DNA from: Ophiosphaerella korrae
Taxonomy: Eukaryota > Ascomycota > Dothideomycetes > Pleosporales > Phaeosphaeriaceae
Assembly: GCA_028456385.1 (NCBI GenBank)
Contig: JALNQF010000043.1
Coordinates: forward strand, 62,001 to 126,000
Length of the DNA stretch: 64,000 bases
Direction: 5' to 3'
The notes under the pieces are model-generated. The model searched no databases. It saw nothing but the letters and a program-made list of their open reading frames with translations, and was not told where the DNA came from. Below are positions 1 through 11,316 of the stretch, piece by piece. The translations under genes and the position numbers were made by a program. The number at the start of each line of letters is the position of its first letter. Within the stretch, counting starts at the first letter, position 1.

Positions 1-1
1 A

Positions 2-928
2 TCAACTTACATCCCCATTTCGAACCATCCAAATACACAACCTTCATATCTCTCCCTGGATCTCACATCACCATGGCATATTGGTGCACTTCAGGCCATT
101 GGGGTGGAGACTATGACTCTATCCTCCCGCCTCAGAACCTCCATCGGGGGTCGAGGCACGCTTCATGATGTTGAGGATACAATCAATAGTACCGGAAAGC
201 GACGGATAGCGAAATTCCAGATGAGCGTCGCAGACCCTGATGTGTTATCAGATAACCTTTCAGAAGTAACTGAACTAGCCAAAAAAACAGGTTCAATGAC
301 GCCGCGACGCAAAGGCGAAGGCGACAAACAGCTTAGTAGCTTCGACATTGACGTCTTTACGAGAGAGTACAGAATTGCCTCGAAACTTGGGAAGAACGAG
401 CATATCTTTGGCAGAGCGGAGGTTTCTCGGGGTGATTGGAGCCTCTTGCAGGATGGTGACGCGCGGGATCCTCACGAGAGGTTTGATCAAGGACCAGCAC
501 TGCAAAGGTAAGCTGTTAGACTTTTCTATGTCCGGCGTCATCTCGAATACGATGCACGATGCATTCGACGTCTATTGCAGCATGATCTGACAAAATACGA
601 GCATGGCTCAAGACTATTTGCTGGCTCTATTGCTCAGCTCATTTTGACTAACTTTCTCAGGTATACCGCACCGGTACTCTTCCCGCTACTTGACAGCTAT
701 CCTGCATCAATATTTGAGGTTGGGTCTGGACAAACAACCAAGCTCGCTGTCCACACGGGCCTTACTACAAGTACGGCAGTTGCTGATCAAGTACGGGCTA
801 TTGAACAAGTTGTCAAGCGATTGGTGGATGTAGAGGAGAGGGAAGCACTCTGTAACGACCTGCACATTATTGCAGAAGAATATGACGAGGGGTGGGACAG
901 CGGTACTGATAGCGATGATGATGCTTAG
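2..928 (+). CDS. Unrecognised protein, 3' part (5' end outside window)
   Basis: The frame is open from base 2 with no convincing start, so the gene runs in from the left edge. I propose exon 2-507 joined to exon 661-928: donor GTAAGC at 508, acceptor CTTTCTCAG at 660, branch GACTAAC just upstream. Splicing at the nearer TTGCAG (580) gives a stop within three codons; the 153-nt intron keeps the frame. The visible 257 residues are hydrophilic and end in an acidic Asp/Ser tail (GTDSDDDA). No domain was recognised. The product looks soluble, with no membrane segment in the visible part. The long open frame and good splice sites argue for a real gene; the function is unknown. Confidence 0.55.
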
Positions 929-3013
929 ACGAGAGCCTTGCACTCAATCAGCACCGGAACGATATCCGTTCAATACTGGGTAGCCGCTGCTGCCTTTGTT
1001 GGCAGTTGATGCCTGGGCTGACCGCATAATCACGAGCTATCGATAACGAAATGCACCGATGCGGCGCTTCCAATACTTCGGAGCAGCATGACGATGCATG
1101 GCCAGAGCGGAGCAAGATTTCTGGATTCTTCGAGGGTCCAAGCGGGAAAGTAGCGTTAATTTCTGAGCGCTTTCTTTGCAACTTGGAAATACCTCATTAA
1201 GCGATGACGCTAGCGATTTGTTGTCGGATGAGAAATTCGCCCTGTACGATGGCCATGGCGTGAAGAAAGGACATCGCATAGCGGCCCAACATATCATCAA
1301 GTACTGTTTATGACATCAAGACAAAGCAGCTAAAGGCACGATGATCATGGTCGACCAGGCTGGCGTGGCTCGCTGGTCAGCAGTCGTTGTCTTCTCAGGT
1401 ATAGAGGCTGGAGGCTGCAGTAGTTTATCGGTGCGAAGCGGACCGTCGTTTCGCTGTCGCGCACCGGGCCTGCGTTTGGGCTAATGATGGTTTACGATAA
1501 GAGACCATCTGCTCCCTCAAGATGGCGCCGGCAGCTTGTGCAGGCACCAGGCACAACGCTATGAAGCACAGCAGTCAGCATGGAAAGTGGAGCAAATGTG
1601 CCGATGAACAAAACATCGCGGATTCGCGGCACGAGAAACAAAGAATCTGCGTCACGCCAGGAGGCGTTGCCCGGGGTAAGAGTTGCAAACTCATGTTGCT
1701 GGGGTATCAACAGGCTTGACCAGCCATTTCCCCAGCCCGCCAACCATGTTTTGCTGGAAAGCACTACGCAGAACATCCTAGCTTTTCGATAAAGATGCCT
1801 GCAGAACATCGCGCTAGCTCTTCATCATCGCCGGTTAACGAAGGCACTTTGTTGCCAAGTGGACTGGTAGTTGTACTCTCTAGTGCCACGCGATTGCAAT
1901 AGCAACCAACACACAGTCAAGCCTCTGCCCAGTCATCAAGAGCCATTTCCGCCGTTCTCGTAATCCTAAAGCCTGGCCTCGTGAGCATGGGTCAAGTATT
2001 GATCGGCATGAGGACAACACAGCAGAACAGGATTGCCCCATGAGGCGGTGCCGAATGTGGCAGCTCTTAAAGGAGCATAATCTCACCCAAGCCGAAATTC
2101 ATACTTGGAGGTAGCTTTGATCGTCAACGTGGTTGTACTGAAATAGCCATTGACAAGCTTTGTAGTTTCCAACCGTCCTAACGGCAGCACGAGTCACGAT
2201 GTGGCTAACTGTCCGGTTCGATAGCTCGGTGGCATTGCATTATGTCTCAGCGCACGCATGCTCGGTCCTGAGCAGGTCTGTTCATCGAGCTAAGATTTAT
2301 CGATCGTTAGCAAAAGGAGGATCACGGAGAAATGCATCATGTGACACAACTAAAACAGCTCTCGAGCTCGCGTACAGGTCCCTATCGTTTCTTATGTCAT
2401 CTCACGAAGCTTGGTACGCTGGCTGGGGAACACTGCATGTGCAACAACGATTTCAGAACACTGCAGGCTGGCATGCATGAGGAGGTTGAATGCTTACTAT
2501 GCAACGCCCTAGCAAGCGCCATGCAGCCTACCAGCCTCCGATATGGCCATTGGCCTCACAGGCTGGAGTTTACCACTAGCTAAGACAGGATTGGCCTATC
2601 ACATTACGACTTGGATTGCTTTATGGTTCCCTTTTTGAGGCGAGCTTCACCCTGTCCTTGAAATCAAGACCCACTGTTACGAGAACTTACCATATGTGGA
2701 TATGCCCGAGGTTACTGTTCCTCCGCTGATATGGAAGAACCACTTTGCTCGAAGCCGCTTGGCGTATGCAACTTACTGATGTCAGGGCCAACTGGGAGGC
2801 TGGCAATGTCAGTGGGTGGTGCTACACCTCAGCAAGCATATTAGGGCCATCTCACCCCTCCCTCTTGCTTTCCCATCCATCGCGTATCTTCGCCACTCCG
2901 CTTCAGCAGCAGTAACTCTTTCGCTACGGTTAGTCTGTTCCTTTCGCTTGTATCGGTGCTTTCTTCACCTCTTCCTTTCGTTCAAGCACACGACACTCGT
3001 TGCCTGAGCAAAG
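929..3013. other. Intergenic, 2.1 kb, no gene seen
   Basis: Only short, unconvincing frames on both strands (the longest about 105 codons, reverse, 1492-1809, without family resemblance). The last 200 bases before the next start are CT-rich (about 2840-3000), as in many fungal promoters. Confidence 0.5.
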
Positions 3014-3969
3014 ATGAAGGTTCATGTGCTGGCCCTCGCGGCCACAGCTGCTGCTGCCCCTTGGAGAGGAGAGTTCAAACGTGACTACAAGCCAGCCCCA
3101 ACTGGCTATGTTCCTGTTTCACCCACACCTGTACGTATTCTGAGAAACCACAATGTGCATGATATTAATAATTTCAGACCCCGTATTATCCGGTGTATCC
3201 TCCTGTGAAGCCGACTCCTTCGGTACCAGACTACCCTGCATATCCTCCTATCACGCCGAGCAGTTCCAAGGTTCCAGACTACCCTCAATACCCTCCAGCA
3301 AAGCCCAGCAGCTCCAAGGTTCCGCATTACCCTGAGTACCCTCCGGTGAAGCCCACTTCCAAGGTGCCAGAATATCCAGAGTATCCTCCGGTGAAACCCA
3401 CCTCCAAGGTTCCACATTACCCTGAGTACCCTCCGGTGAAGCCTACTTCCAAGGTGCCAGAATATCCTCACTATCCACCTGCACCTCCCCCATCTTCGAC
3501 TCCTAGCCCACCAACACCAACGCCACCTCCACCTCCACCTGTTTATGGCAATAGCACGACTCCTAGCCCACCAACGCCAACGCCACATCCACCTCCACCT
3601 GTTTATGGCAATAGCACGACTCCTTACCCGCCATCAACTCCTCCACCACCGCCTCCACCAGTGTATGGCAACAGCACTATTCCTCGCCCCCCATCGTCGA
3701 CCCCTCGGCCACCTCCACCGCCACCATACACTCCCCAGCCGCCGCCACCACCTGCCTCCTCGGCACCTCCCCCAGCGCCCCCGGCGTACACTCCCCAGCC
3801 GCCACCACCTGCCTCCTCAGTACCACCGGCGCCTCCAGCCTCAAAACCTGTTAAACCTCCTCCTGCCGCCACTACTTCTGCTCCAGCGCGGTTCACTGGT
3901 GCCGCCGGAGTGAACAGCCCTGTTACCGCCTTCGTTGCTGGTGCTCTTGCTCTTATCGCCATGGCCTAA
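3014..3969 (+). CDS. Secreted proline-rich repeat protein with GPI-type C-terminus
   Basis: Two exons, 3014-3130 and 3178-3969, with a 47-nt intron (GTACGT...TTTCAG), give 302 residues. A short N-terminal signal sequence (MKVHVLALAATAAAAP) is followed by tandem units of the form KVPxYPxYPPxKPTS, then three PPVYGNSTTP units carrying Asn-Ser-Thr sequons, then long PPPP stretches. The C-terminus FTGAAGVNSP followed by about 15 hydrophobic residues is typical of a GPI attachment signal. The likely place is the cell wall or outer plasma membrane, as a structural or adhesive protein. No catalytic domain is present. The repeat count is likely to vary between strains. It stands alone between two long gene-free stretches. 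Confidence 0.85.
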
Positions 3970-6900
3970 ACACCACAGAACTTTGGCAAATTTTGTATAT
4001 TTTGAATATTTCACAACTCTCCTTCAATTCAGAACCCTTTATGACTCATCTATTTAACGACTCTCCATATTTGGGACCCGGTTATTCCATACAGGATACT
4101 AGATGGGGTCGGCGACACTCCCTTGCCTATCGCGCGGTTGGAATAATACCTTTCTTCATTGGGGGAGCATGATTGGCATGCCAGCTTGGGTAGCTGAATG
4201 GAGAGTCTTGCACATGCCAATACGCGTGTATTGTTACTGGGGCTTGGTGTTGCGGCGGAGTGTTGTTGCGCGAATATTGGGAATGGTAATGTTTTACGCT
4301 TGTAGCTCCACTAGTATAAGAATGGAATAGCCATGATACACTTTCAGCCACCCATTGTGCAACGTGCTTGACCAAGATTGTTGCGAAACCTTGTGTTGTA
4401 CGAACCCGTCAGTTCGTGTTGTGTTTTTTAATAGTCTGCGTATTACGTTTGTGGCCCCAGGTTGGGGCACATTCGTGTTGATCTACTTTTCAAACATGTA
4501 TGATTGTCTCGCGCTCAAACACCATCCCATCGTGTCCGACATTGCTAAGCGCTGGCAATATTGGATGTCAGTACACAAGGACAGCGCGTCCAGATACAAA
4601 CGCCCTCTGTGGAACGTTTCCAGCGCTGTATGAACTTGAAACTGGTGTACCTGTCTCCATCGAGATCATCAGATACGGAAGTGAATAGGCTTTCCCGTGT
4701 ACAGCACGTAGTATGTATGCACAATTCCGGCGTCTCATAGTTCACGGGCACGTTGGCTTGAATATCAGTTTTGCAAATTTTATGGTGATTTACGAAAGGT
4801 TAGGTATGAGGTAAGAAGAGAGGTATGTGCCAAGGCAATATTCGAAAAGGACTGTTTTGGGGCTGGTGTAACACGCATGAGGCCATTTTACTCTTATGAT
4901 TTACTCTTGTGGGTGACGGCATGCACTTCTAGCTACAGATTTATATCTCCTTTAATGTCATTCGTGTTTGCATGAAGGTTTTCAAATATCAATGCAGGGG
5001 TATCGTCAATACCTGAAGATTTTTGTAAGCTAGAGTATGAAGAAAAGACCAGGTTTGCATGTTTCCATGCCAGGATCTCTCCCTCAATATACAGATGCAT
5101 AAAAACATGTGGATATAGACATTACAATTCAGCTAGTGTATTTAGTACAGAAATATGATTACACAGTAAAGGAATCATTTTCGTACATGTCAAATGGGAG
5201 TTTGGATTGGATATTTCCTTGTATTTGTAGTAAGCCTGTGTCCAAATTTGATTTGTGATATGTAAGTTGCCTCTGCGAGCAATGGCGAAATTTGGTTCGG
5301 GTACGCTGTATTAAGAGTGTGCAATATCACCTAACTCAACTTCGCCTCTGTTTACTTTGTCCATTGTTGCGATTTCATTTACTCGGGTTAAACTAGTTCA
5401 GATTTATTGTAACTTTGTCCTTGAATCACAATTTGTTTGAACTGAAGAAATTACCATCGTGTGGTATTCTCCGTTTGTGATTTGAGCTAGAGTCCGAAGA
5501 AGCTAGCACTCGCTAGAGGCAGAAATTGGACTTGCCATTTTCATGATGGCGTATGGAAAAACGGTGAAATGAGAATGTGACGCATACACGGATGCCGACT
5601 CGGTGAAATCATTGTGCCAGGAGTACGGTAAGGGTAGCATCACACCCACGAACAGGATTTGCCTGTTATATATGCGGCCCCAATTGATCGAAACGTAAAT
5701 GCAATGGTCCGAAAGTTAATTAAAGCCGCTTATAAAACAGATACCTAGCTGTCTACTTTTGTTGTGTAATAATTGGCCAAGCGGAATTGAGATGACCCGT
5801 GGCATTTGGCTTATATCCATAGAATCTCGACAAGGGTTAGTGTTGTACATTTTTTTAATCCTCCATCTCCAGGTTTATGAGATATTCCCCATCTGGAATC
5901 AGCCTCCACGATAGGCGACGCCGTATCGTCGATTTTTCAAGCACTAAACGGCAATGCTTGTCGATGCAAGACGGGAGAAAGTTTGATGTCGTACAGCGCT
6001 GACTCCCGCACACAATGGCAGAAAATGCCCGAACCGGTTATTGGTGCGCTCTCCAGGTGCCTAGTCTGACATGCGCCCTTCGCAGCTCCACACTTTTCAG
6101 GCGTGTGCAGTAATCTACCGCAACTAAGTACAGGGTCTTCCTTGCTTACCCCTCTGGGTTCGGCTCAACGGTAGGCTACGGTTGCTAACAAACTTGCTAG
6201 CTTTGAGCTGCGTTGGCTTTCGAGCCTAAGGTGAACTTGAGCCTCAGCCTTACATGTAGTCTGAAGGAGCGGTGGAAGCCTAGGAACCCCGGTCGGAGAA
6301 TGCATGGGCTAATCACCGAGCAGAAATACGCTAGACTAAATCAGACTAGGCCAGTTTCTCAGTACTATAAATAGCATTTTCCAGGCTGAAAGTCAGCATG
6401 GAAAGCACAGCGGAAGCGAATTTTTGGTTTACTCTAGAGGATTGTGTTGACCTAGGTGGATGCATTTTCTTTTTCGCATGACCGCAAGGCTGAAGAGGTG
6501 AAATCATGTCAAGGCCATGTCGCGGTGAGCAAAGGATGCGCGCTTGGTCCACCCCCCCGTACAAACAGCGTATTGAACAGGCGCAGCACTTGCTCGTCGA
6601 GCCCAAAAGGGGAAATTTTATAGTCTATAGTGTCTGGATTTAGATGGCAACTCGTGAAGGAACAAGGGCAGCAATATAAACTTGATGGTCGGCAGCTATG
6701 GCCAACGCAAGGCTGCACGGCGGCCGGCTCGGGCTATGGTAAGCTAGCAGCAGAGGTCTCCACTCGGGGTGTTGTGGTTGCGAAATGCATCAGCTGCATG
6801 AACGGCGCAGCTCGTATTTAGCGAGCAGAATGTCTGGCTTGGGCGTGTATAGAGGAGTGGTATGGGTGTGCCGAACGGCGGTGGTGACGAGGCCAGCGAC

Positions 6901-7322
6901 GAGACTCCAGGTGTAGGTGCTGGGGCGAAGACGACGAATGGTAGGTGGTGGTGTAGGCAAAGTAGGCAGTCTATCGACATAGTAAGTGCTGATGGAAAGG
7001 CACAGCACTGCCACGGGCGCTTGATATCAGCATCCGTCTAGCTCACGCTACGCAGCTCGATTGCTCAGCTCCCCCTGCACGTGCGGGCTCGTACAGGCGC
7101 AAGTCGACTGCTGCATGCTTTTTGAGCCAGAGTCGGACGAAGCGCATCCCATACATATGTACTTGGGCCGTACGTAGTAATGCTGTCTCACTCTTCTGGA
7201 AGCGCGTCTTGTTGATTTGATCGTCGTCGTTTATTCTTAGTCGCGGTCATTGCTGTCACGCCCCGCCATCGCACGCCTACCTTGAGGCCTGCAGCGCAAG
7301 CTCCTTGCGGCCACCTCCTGCG
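3970..7322. other. Intergenic, 3.35 kb, no gene seen
   Basis: No frame above 90 codons and nothing family-like. Bases 4760-5800 are rather AT-rich. The 6.6-7.3 kb part is more balanced and probably contains the promoter of the polyglutamine gene. A TATA-like CTATAAATAG at about 6364 has no gene placed suitably near it. Confidence 0.5.
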
Positions 7323-7678
7323 ATGCCTTCGATATTCTCCAAGAAGTCGAACCGCTCGCACCAGTCCGTCGACGCAACTTCTGGGCAATCGTCGCCCAAT
7401 CCTTCAGGTAAGTGAACTGGCGTAGTGGACACGCACTCTGCATAGTGCGTGCGGCTGACAAGCAAGCGCTGGCAGTAAACATTGAGGGCGCGCAGCAGTT
7501 CCCAGCCGGCGAAGGACAGCAGATTGTAGCACAGAGCCAGCAACCGCCTCATCCAGGGCCCCCAGGAGTACCCCAGACCCAGTATCGGCCTCAGCAGCCC
7601 CAGCACTATCCGCCGGCTCCAGCGCGCAACGGGAGCACCCACCGCCTGAGCGCCCATCTCCCCCAGAACTACCAGCAA

Positions 7679-7716
<38 letters not shown>

Positions 7717-7717
7717 A

Positions 7718-7752
<35 letters not shown>

Positions 7753-8203
7753 TCAACAACCGCATCAACAACAACAACAACACCAGCCGCCACGGCTGTC
7801 GCCCACCCTGGACCAGAACCACCGCGTCTCCTACCAGCAGCCTGCATCGCCGCCAGCCCACGTCCAGGAGCCTAAGAAGTCGCTGCGCAGTCGAATCGCC
7901 GCCAGCCTAGCAAACCACGGCAAGGAAGACGACGGCTCCAAGCACGCAGGCAAACCCAGCCCAGACCGCCGCCGCTCTGTCCGCAGGAGCGACTCTGCAA
8001 GGCTCGCCGAACAACAGCAGCAGCAATTGCTCCAGGCGTCGCAACAGTGGCACGCTGGCTCAAGCCCACGTCTGCCCACATCCAACGAGCAGGACGAGCG
8101 CAATCTCGATCCCTTTCTCGAGCAGGACAACCACAGCCAGCCCCAGGTGCCGCCAAAAGACTACCCACCACACCAGCAGCAGCAGTTACAGCAACAGCAA
8201 AAA

Positions 8204-8287
<84 letters not shown>

Positions 8288-10572
8288 CCGCAGCAATTTG
8301 CCGCCAATCCCCAGCAGCAACAGTTCAACCGGCCCCCACTCGCCAGGGTAAGCACAGAGGGGAGCTATCAGACCCAAGGCGGGGTATCACAATATAGCCC
8401 AGACCACCACCAACCACAGCAACAAACAAATCAACAGCAGCAGCAACAGTACCAGAGCTACCAGCCACCCGTCCAGCCCCAGCAGAATCCAAACGAATAC
8501 CAGGCGTTCAATCCAAATCCCCAAAACGTGCCAAGCCCGCTTTTGGCCAACGCTCAGCTCCACGCTCAGGGCCAGGGTCCAAATACACCCCACCAACCAC
8601 AACCTGTCTACTACCAACCTCCACACGAGCAGAGTCCTCAGCAGCCGCAGCCTCACTCGCCGCAGGATCAATCGCAGCAGAACATTCACTACCAGCAGCA
8701 GCAATTTGCGCCACCCCCTCAGCCTCAGCCGCACCCGAGCCAAGACTTCCAGCAGCAGCAGGTTGGACGTGCAAGCTCCCAGCAGCTTCCTGAGCTGCAA
8801 CACCCTCAGGCAGTCCGTCAGCAGCCTCCTCCGCAGATTGTCCAGGGGCAGCCAATCGACACGCAGCAATTGCAGCAGCTACGTCCTCCCTCTTCGCAGC
8901 AACTTGCCCCTCCATCGCCTCTGCAGCCCCAATCCTACAAGACTTACGACTCGCAGTCAGGTCAACCGCCCCAGCAGACGCAGCCGCCTGAACCTCACTC
9001 GACCAACACGACCCCGCCACAGCCTGGACAAGACAATATGTCTCCGCCTGGCCAGAACAGTGGCCGTAACACACTGAGAAAGGTCAATGATGTCGGTCAG
9101 CAGCCGGGCGCACCGTCTCGAGAATCTTCTCTCCTGCAACAGCCCGTGGGCCAAGGTCAGCCTCTCGGACAAGTGCCTGTTTCGCCGGGCATCGCAACAT
9201 TCGACGCTAACGTCGTACCAACAGCTTCGCAAGGGCAGCCATATCGAGGCGAGAAGGGCCAGCAACCACAACAGGCACAGTCGGGCGGAGAAATGGGACG
9301 AGCAACACCCCCACCACGGCCGCCCGTGAATGAAATGTCAGACGAAGAGATTGAGAAGATGATGAAGGAACACGAAGTTCTGCGTAAGCGATACACACGC
9401 ATGCCATTGAGCGGAGCTGACTATGACTAGGCGAGAAGTACCAGAAAGTCAAGCGGTACTTTTTCGAGCAGCAGACCCAAGTACACCAACTGCAAAATAC
9501 ACTCGCAAACCAGCGGCTTTCCTTGTCCCGGACTTCCTGGGACGACAGCGAATACGGCACACGTTTCAATCGACTCGACGGGCTGATAGCGCAGCTGTCG
9601 TTTTCCATTCGTAAAGATTGGAAGGCAATCCCACAGTTCCTCCACACCGTGGTCAACAAGACAGCAGTGGAGACTGGGAAGCAGGAAATGACTGCTGTTG
9701 GACGTGCATTTATCACGTATTGGCTAGTGGAGAACATATTTGAAAAGTACTTCCATCCGGATCTGGAGCCCGGCTTTTCTACCCAACTGCAGACCATTGT
9801 GTCGAACATTCGCCGATTTGCACCTACGTGTCATAGCCCAGAGGATGAGGACTCTCTGTCAGCCAAGATCATTAACTGGCGGCTGGCAACTTTGGAAGGC
9901 CTTGCGGATACGCTGAGGGCACCCCAAGCCGCAAAACACCGACAAGATTTGACTGAAACTCTTAACGAGAAGCTCATCGCTTCTCTGCAAATGCACATGA
10001 ACGACCCACCACCTGCAGATCTCAACGGCGGTGTACCGATGATCATTGAATTGGCCATAAGTATCGCGCAGCACTTACCATTGGAAAGTCGAGAAGTGCA
10101 CATTGAGTACTTCCCGCCCGGCCACAGCATTTTGCCTGATTTCATGAAGATTGAGACCGGCATTCCAGCATTGACTGCCCCGATCCTGGAGCTCGATGAA
10201 GCAGACCAAGCATCATTACTAAGCGTGGCATCGAAAGATGTCGACAATGCTTCCATCGCTGAGCAAGAACAGCAAGCAGCAGTGCCGCAGCAAAACCCTC
10301 AAGGTATAAAAGAGGAGAAGAAGCGCGGCGGTGTATTTGGCCTCATGGGCGGTGGATCGAAAAAACCAACAACCGCTCCCGCATCTCTCGGCAAGCGCGA
10401 GTCTTCCCTAGGTGCTGGTGGCAGTCAACAGAGCCTCACGCAGAACCCACCCGGCAGCTCCAACGGGCCCAAGGAAGAGCCTCCAGTTGCCCGCGTTCGT
10501 CTAGCCGTCAGCTTCGCGGTGCAGATTCGCGGAAAGAGCATCTTGATGAAGGCGCCTGTGTACAGCACCTGA
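7323..10572 (+). CDS. Glutamine-rich protein with two polyQ tracts and conserved C-terminal region
   Basis: Exons 7323-7407, 7476-9383 and 9431-10572 encode 1044 residues. Intron 1 is 68 nt (GTAAGT...GGCAG). Intron 2 is 47 nt (GTAAGC...GACTAG) and holds an in-frame stop, so without splicing the protein would end after exon 2. After a basic N-terminus (MPSIFSKKSNRS), the first 650 residues are low complexity, Gln/Pro-rich, with two long polyQ tracts. The exon 2-3 junction makes a continuous charged helix (DEEIEKMMKEHEVLREKYQ, then KVKRYFFEQQTQVHQLQ), probably a coiled coil, followed by a mainly helical region of about 200 residues and a basic, Ser/Gly-rich tail. I recognise the C-terminal part as a type found in other filamentous fungi but cannot name a function. 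Confidence 0.85.
7674..7789 (+). repeat. CAG/CAA microsatellite (first polyQ tract)
   Basis: Mixed CAG and CAA triplets, with a few CAT, in frame inside the glutamine-rich gene. They code for a long run of Gln interrupted by His near its end. Interruption by CAA should make it more stable than a pure repeat. Confidence 0.9.
8176..8290 (+). repeat. CAG/CAA microsatellite (second polyQ tract)
   Basis: Starts as mixed CAG/CAA and becomes nearly pure CAA from about 8230 to 8287. In frame, coding for a Gln run with one Lys and one Leu interruption near its start. The pure CAA part is a likely site of length change between isolates. Confidence 0.9.
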
Positions 10573-11316
10573 ACTACCTCGTCACTTGCTCCACGACGAA
10601 ACTAAGCACATTGGCAATTTGAGCGGGTTGATTGATTTGAGGAAAGCGATATTTGGGATCTCCTTTCTTTTCTTCGTCCACTTCTTAATACAGTATCTGA
10701 GGTTGAGAGGGAGTGGATGGCTTGTGAAAAGAAACGTTGGCCTTATTTTCTTCTCTTCTTCTCACCATGGTTGTTATTAGCCAATTGAGATGAGATTTTG
10801 TGTATGTGCGTGTATGTCTGTTTGGCGTCGTGTTTTGTGTGCGTGCCGATACCCTCGCTATTTCTACGGTTAAATAATGAGATTTGTTGAGTATTGGGAT
10901 GTATTAGGTGCTGTCTGTGTTGGGCTATCAGGCGTAATATGAGGTTAGATTATCCCTGAACGCGCGTAGGTCATAGGAACCTCCTGGGCTCGCCAGAGGC
11001 AGGGTCTAAGTTAGAATTTCTGCTTAGGGCGGTTTGGGTAGTAAGTGCTCCCGGACTTGCTCGAGGGGCATGAGGGATGGGGAAAGACGCCTTTCTTGTT
11101 CGCCTGGCGGGCGTCGGGGCGAATCCAAGTTGGATTAGCCCCGACTGCCCTTTGAGTAATAAGGAAAAAGCTAACATTCATGATGTAACGAGGAATGTCA
11201 AAAGTCCTCAAGTGCCTAGTGGGTGCTGTGCGGCCGGTGCGTGATGCTATTGGCTGAATTGCGGGTCTCCGCATGTTTACTCGACACAAAGACAGCTCCA
11301 GCCCCGCAACAATTTC
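10573..11316. other. Intergenic, 0.74 kb
   Basis: Probably holds the 3' untranslated region of the polyQ gene (T-rich, 10650-10870) and the promoter of the WD40 gene. No coding frame was recognised. Confidence 0.5.

Noticed and set aside
1492..1809. Reverse-strand frame of 105 codons
   Set aside because: No start context, introns or family features; the surrounding 2 kb is non-coding in character.
7277..7861. Long reverse-strand frames with polyLeu, polyVal or polyAla opposite the first polyQ tract
   Set aside because: They are the complements of CAG/CAA repeats in a well-supported gene; they have no start or family support.
8161..8377. Reverse-strand frames with polyCys/polyLeu opposite the second polyQ tract
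   Set aside because: Same artefact of the triplet repeat.
9523..10572. A separate gene starting at 9523 downstream of the polyQ frame
   Set aside because: The first codon there is an internal Met; splicing at 9383/9431 joins both parts into one continuous coiled-coil region.
11000..11160. Possible tRNA gene
   Set aside because: The arms cannot be folded into a cloverleaf and no T-loop consensus is present. No other tRNA was found by eye, though a dedicated scan could differ.
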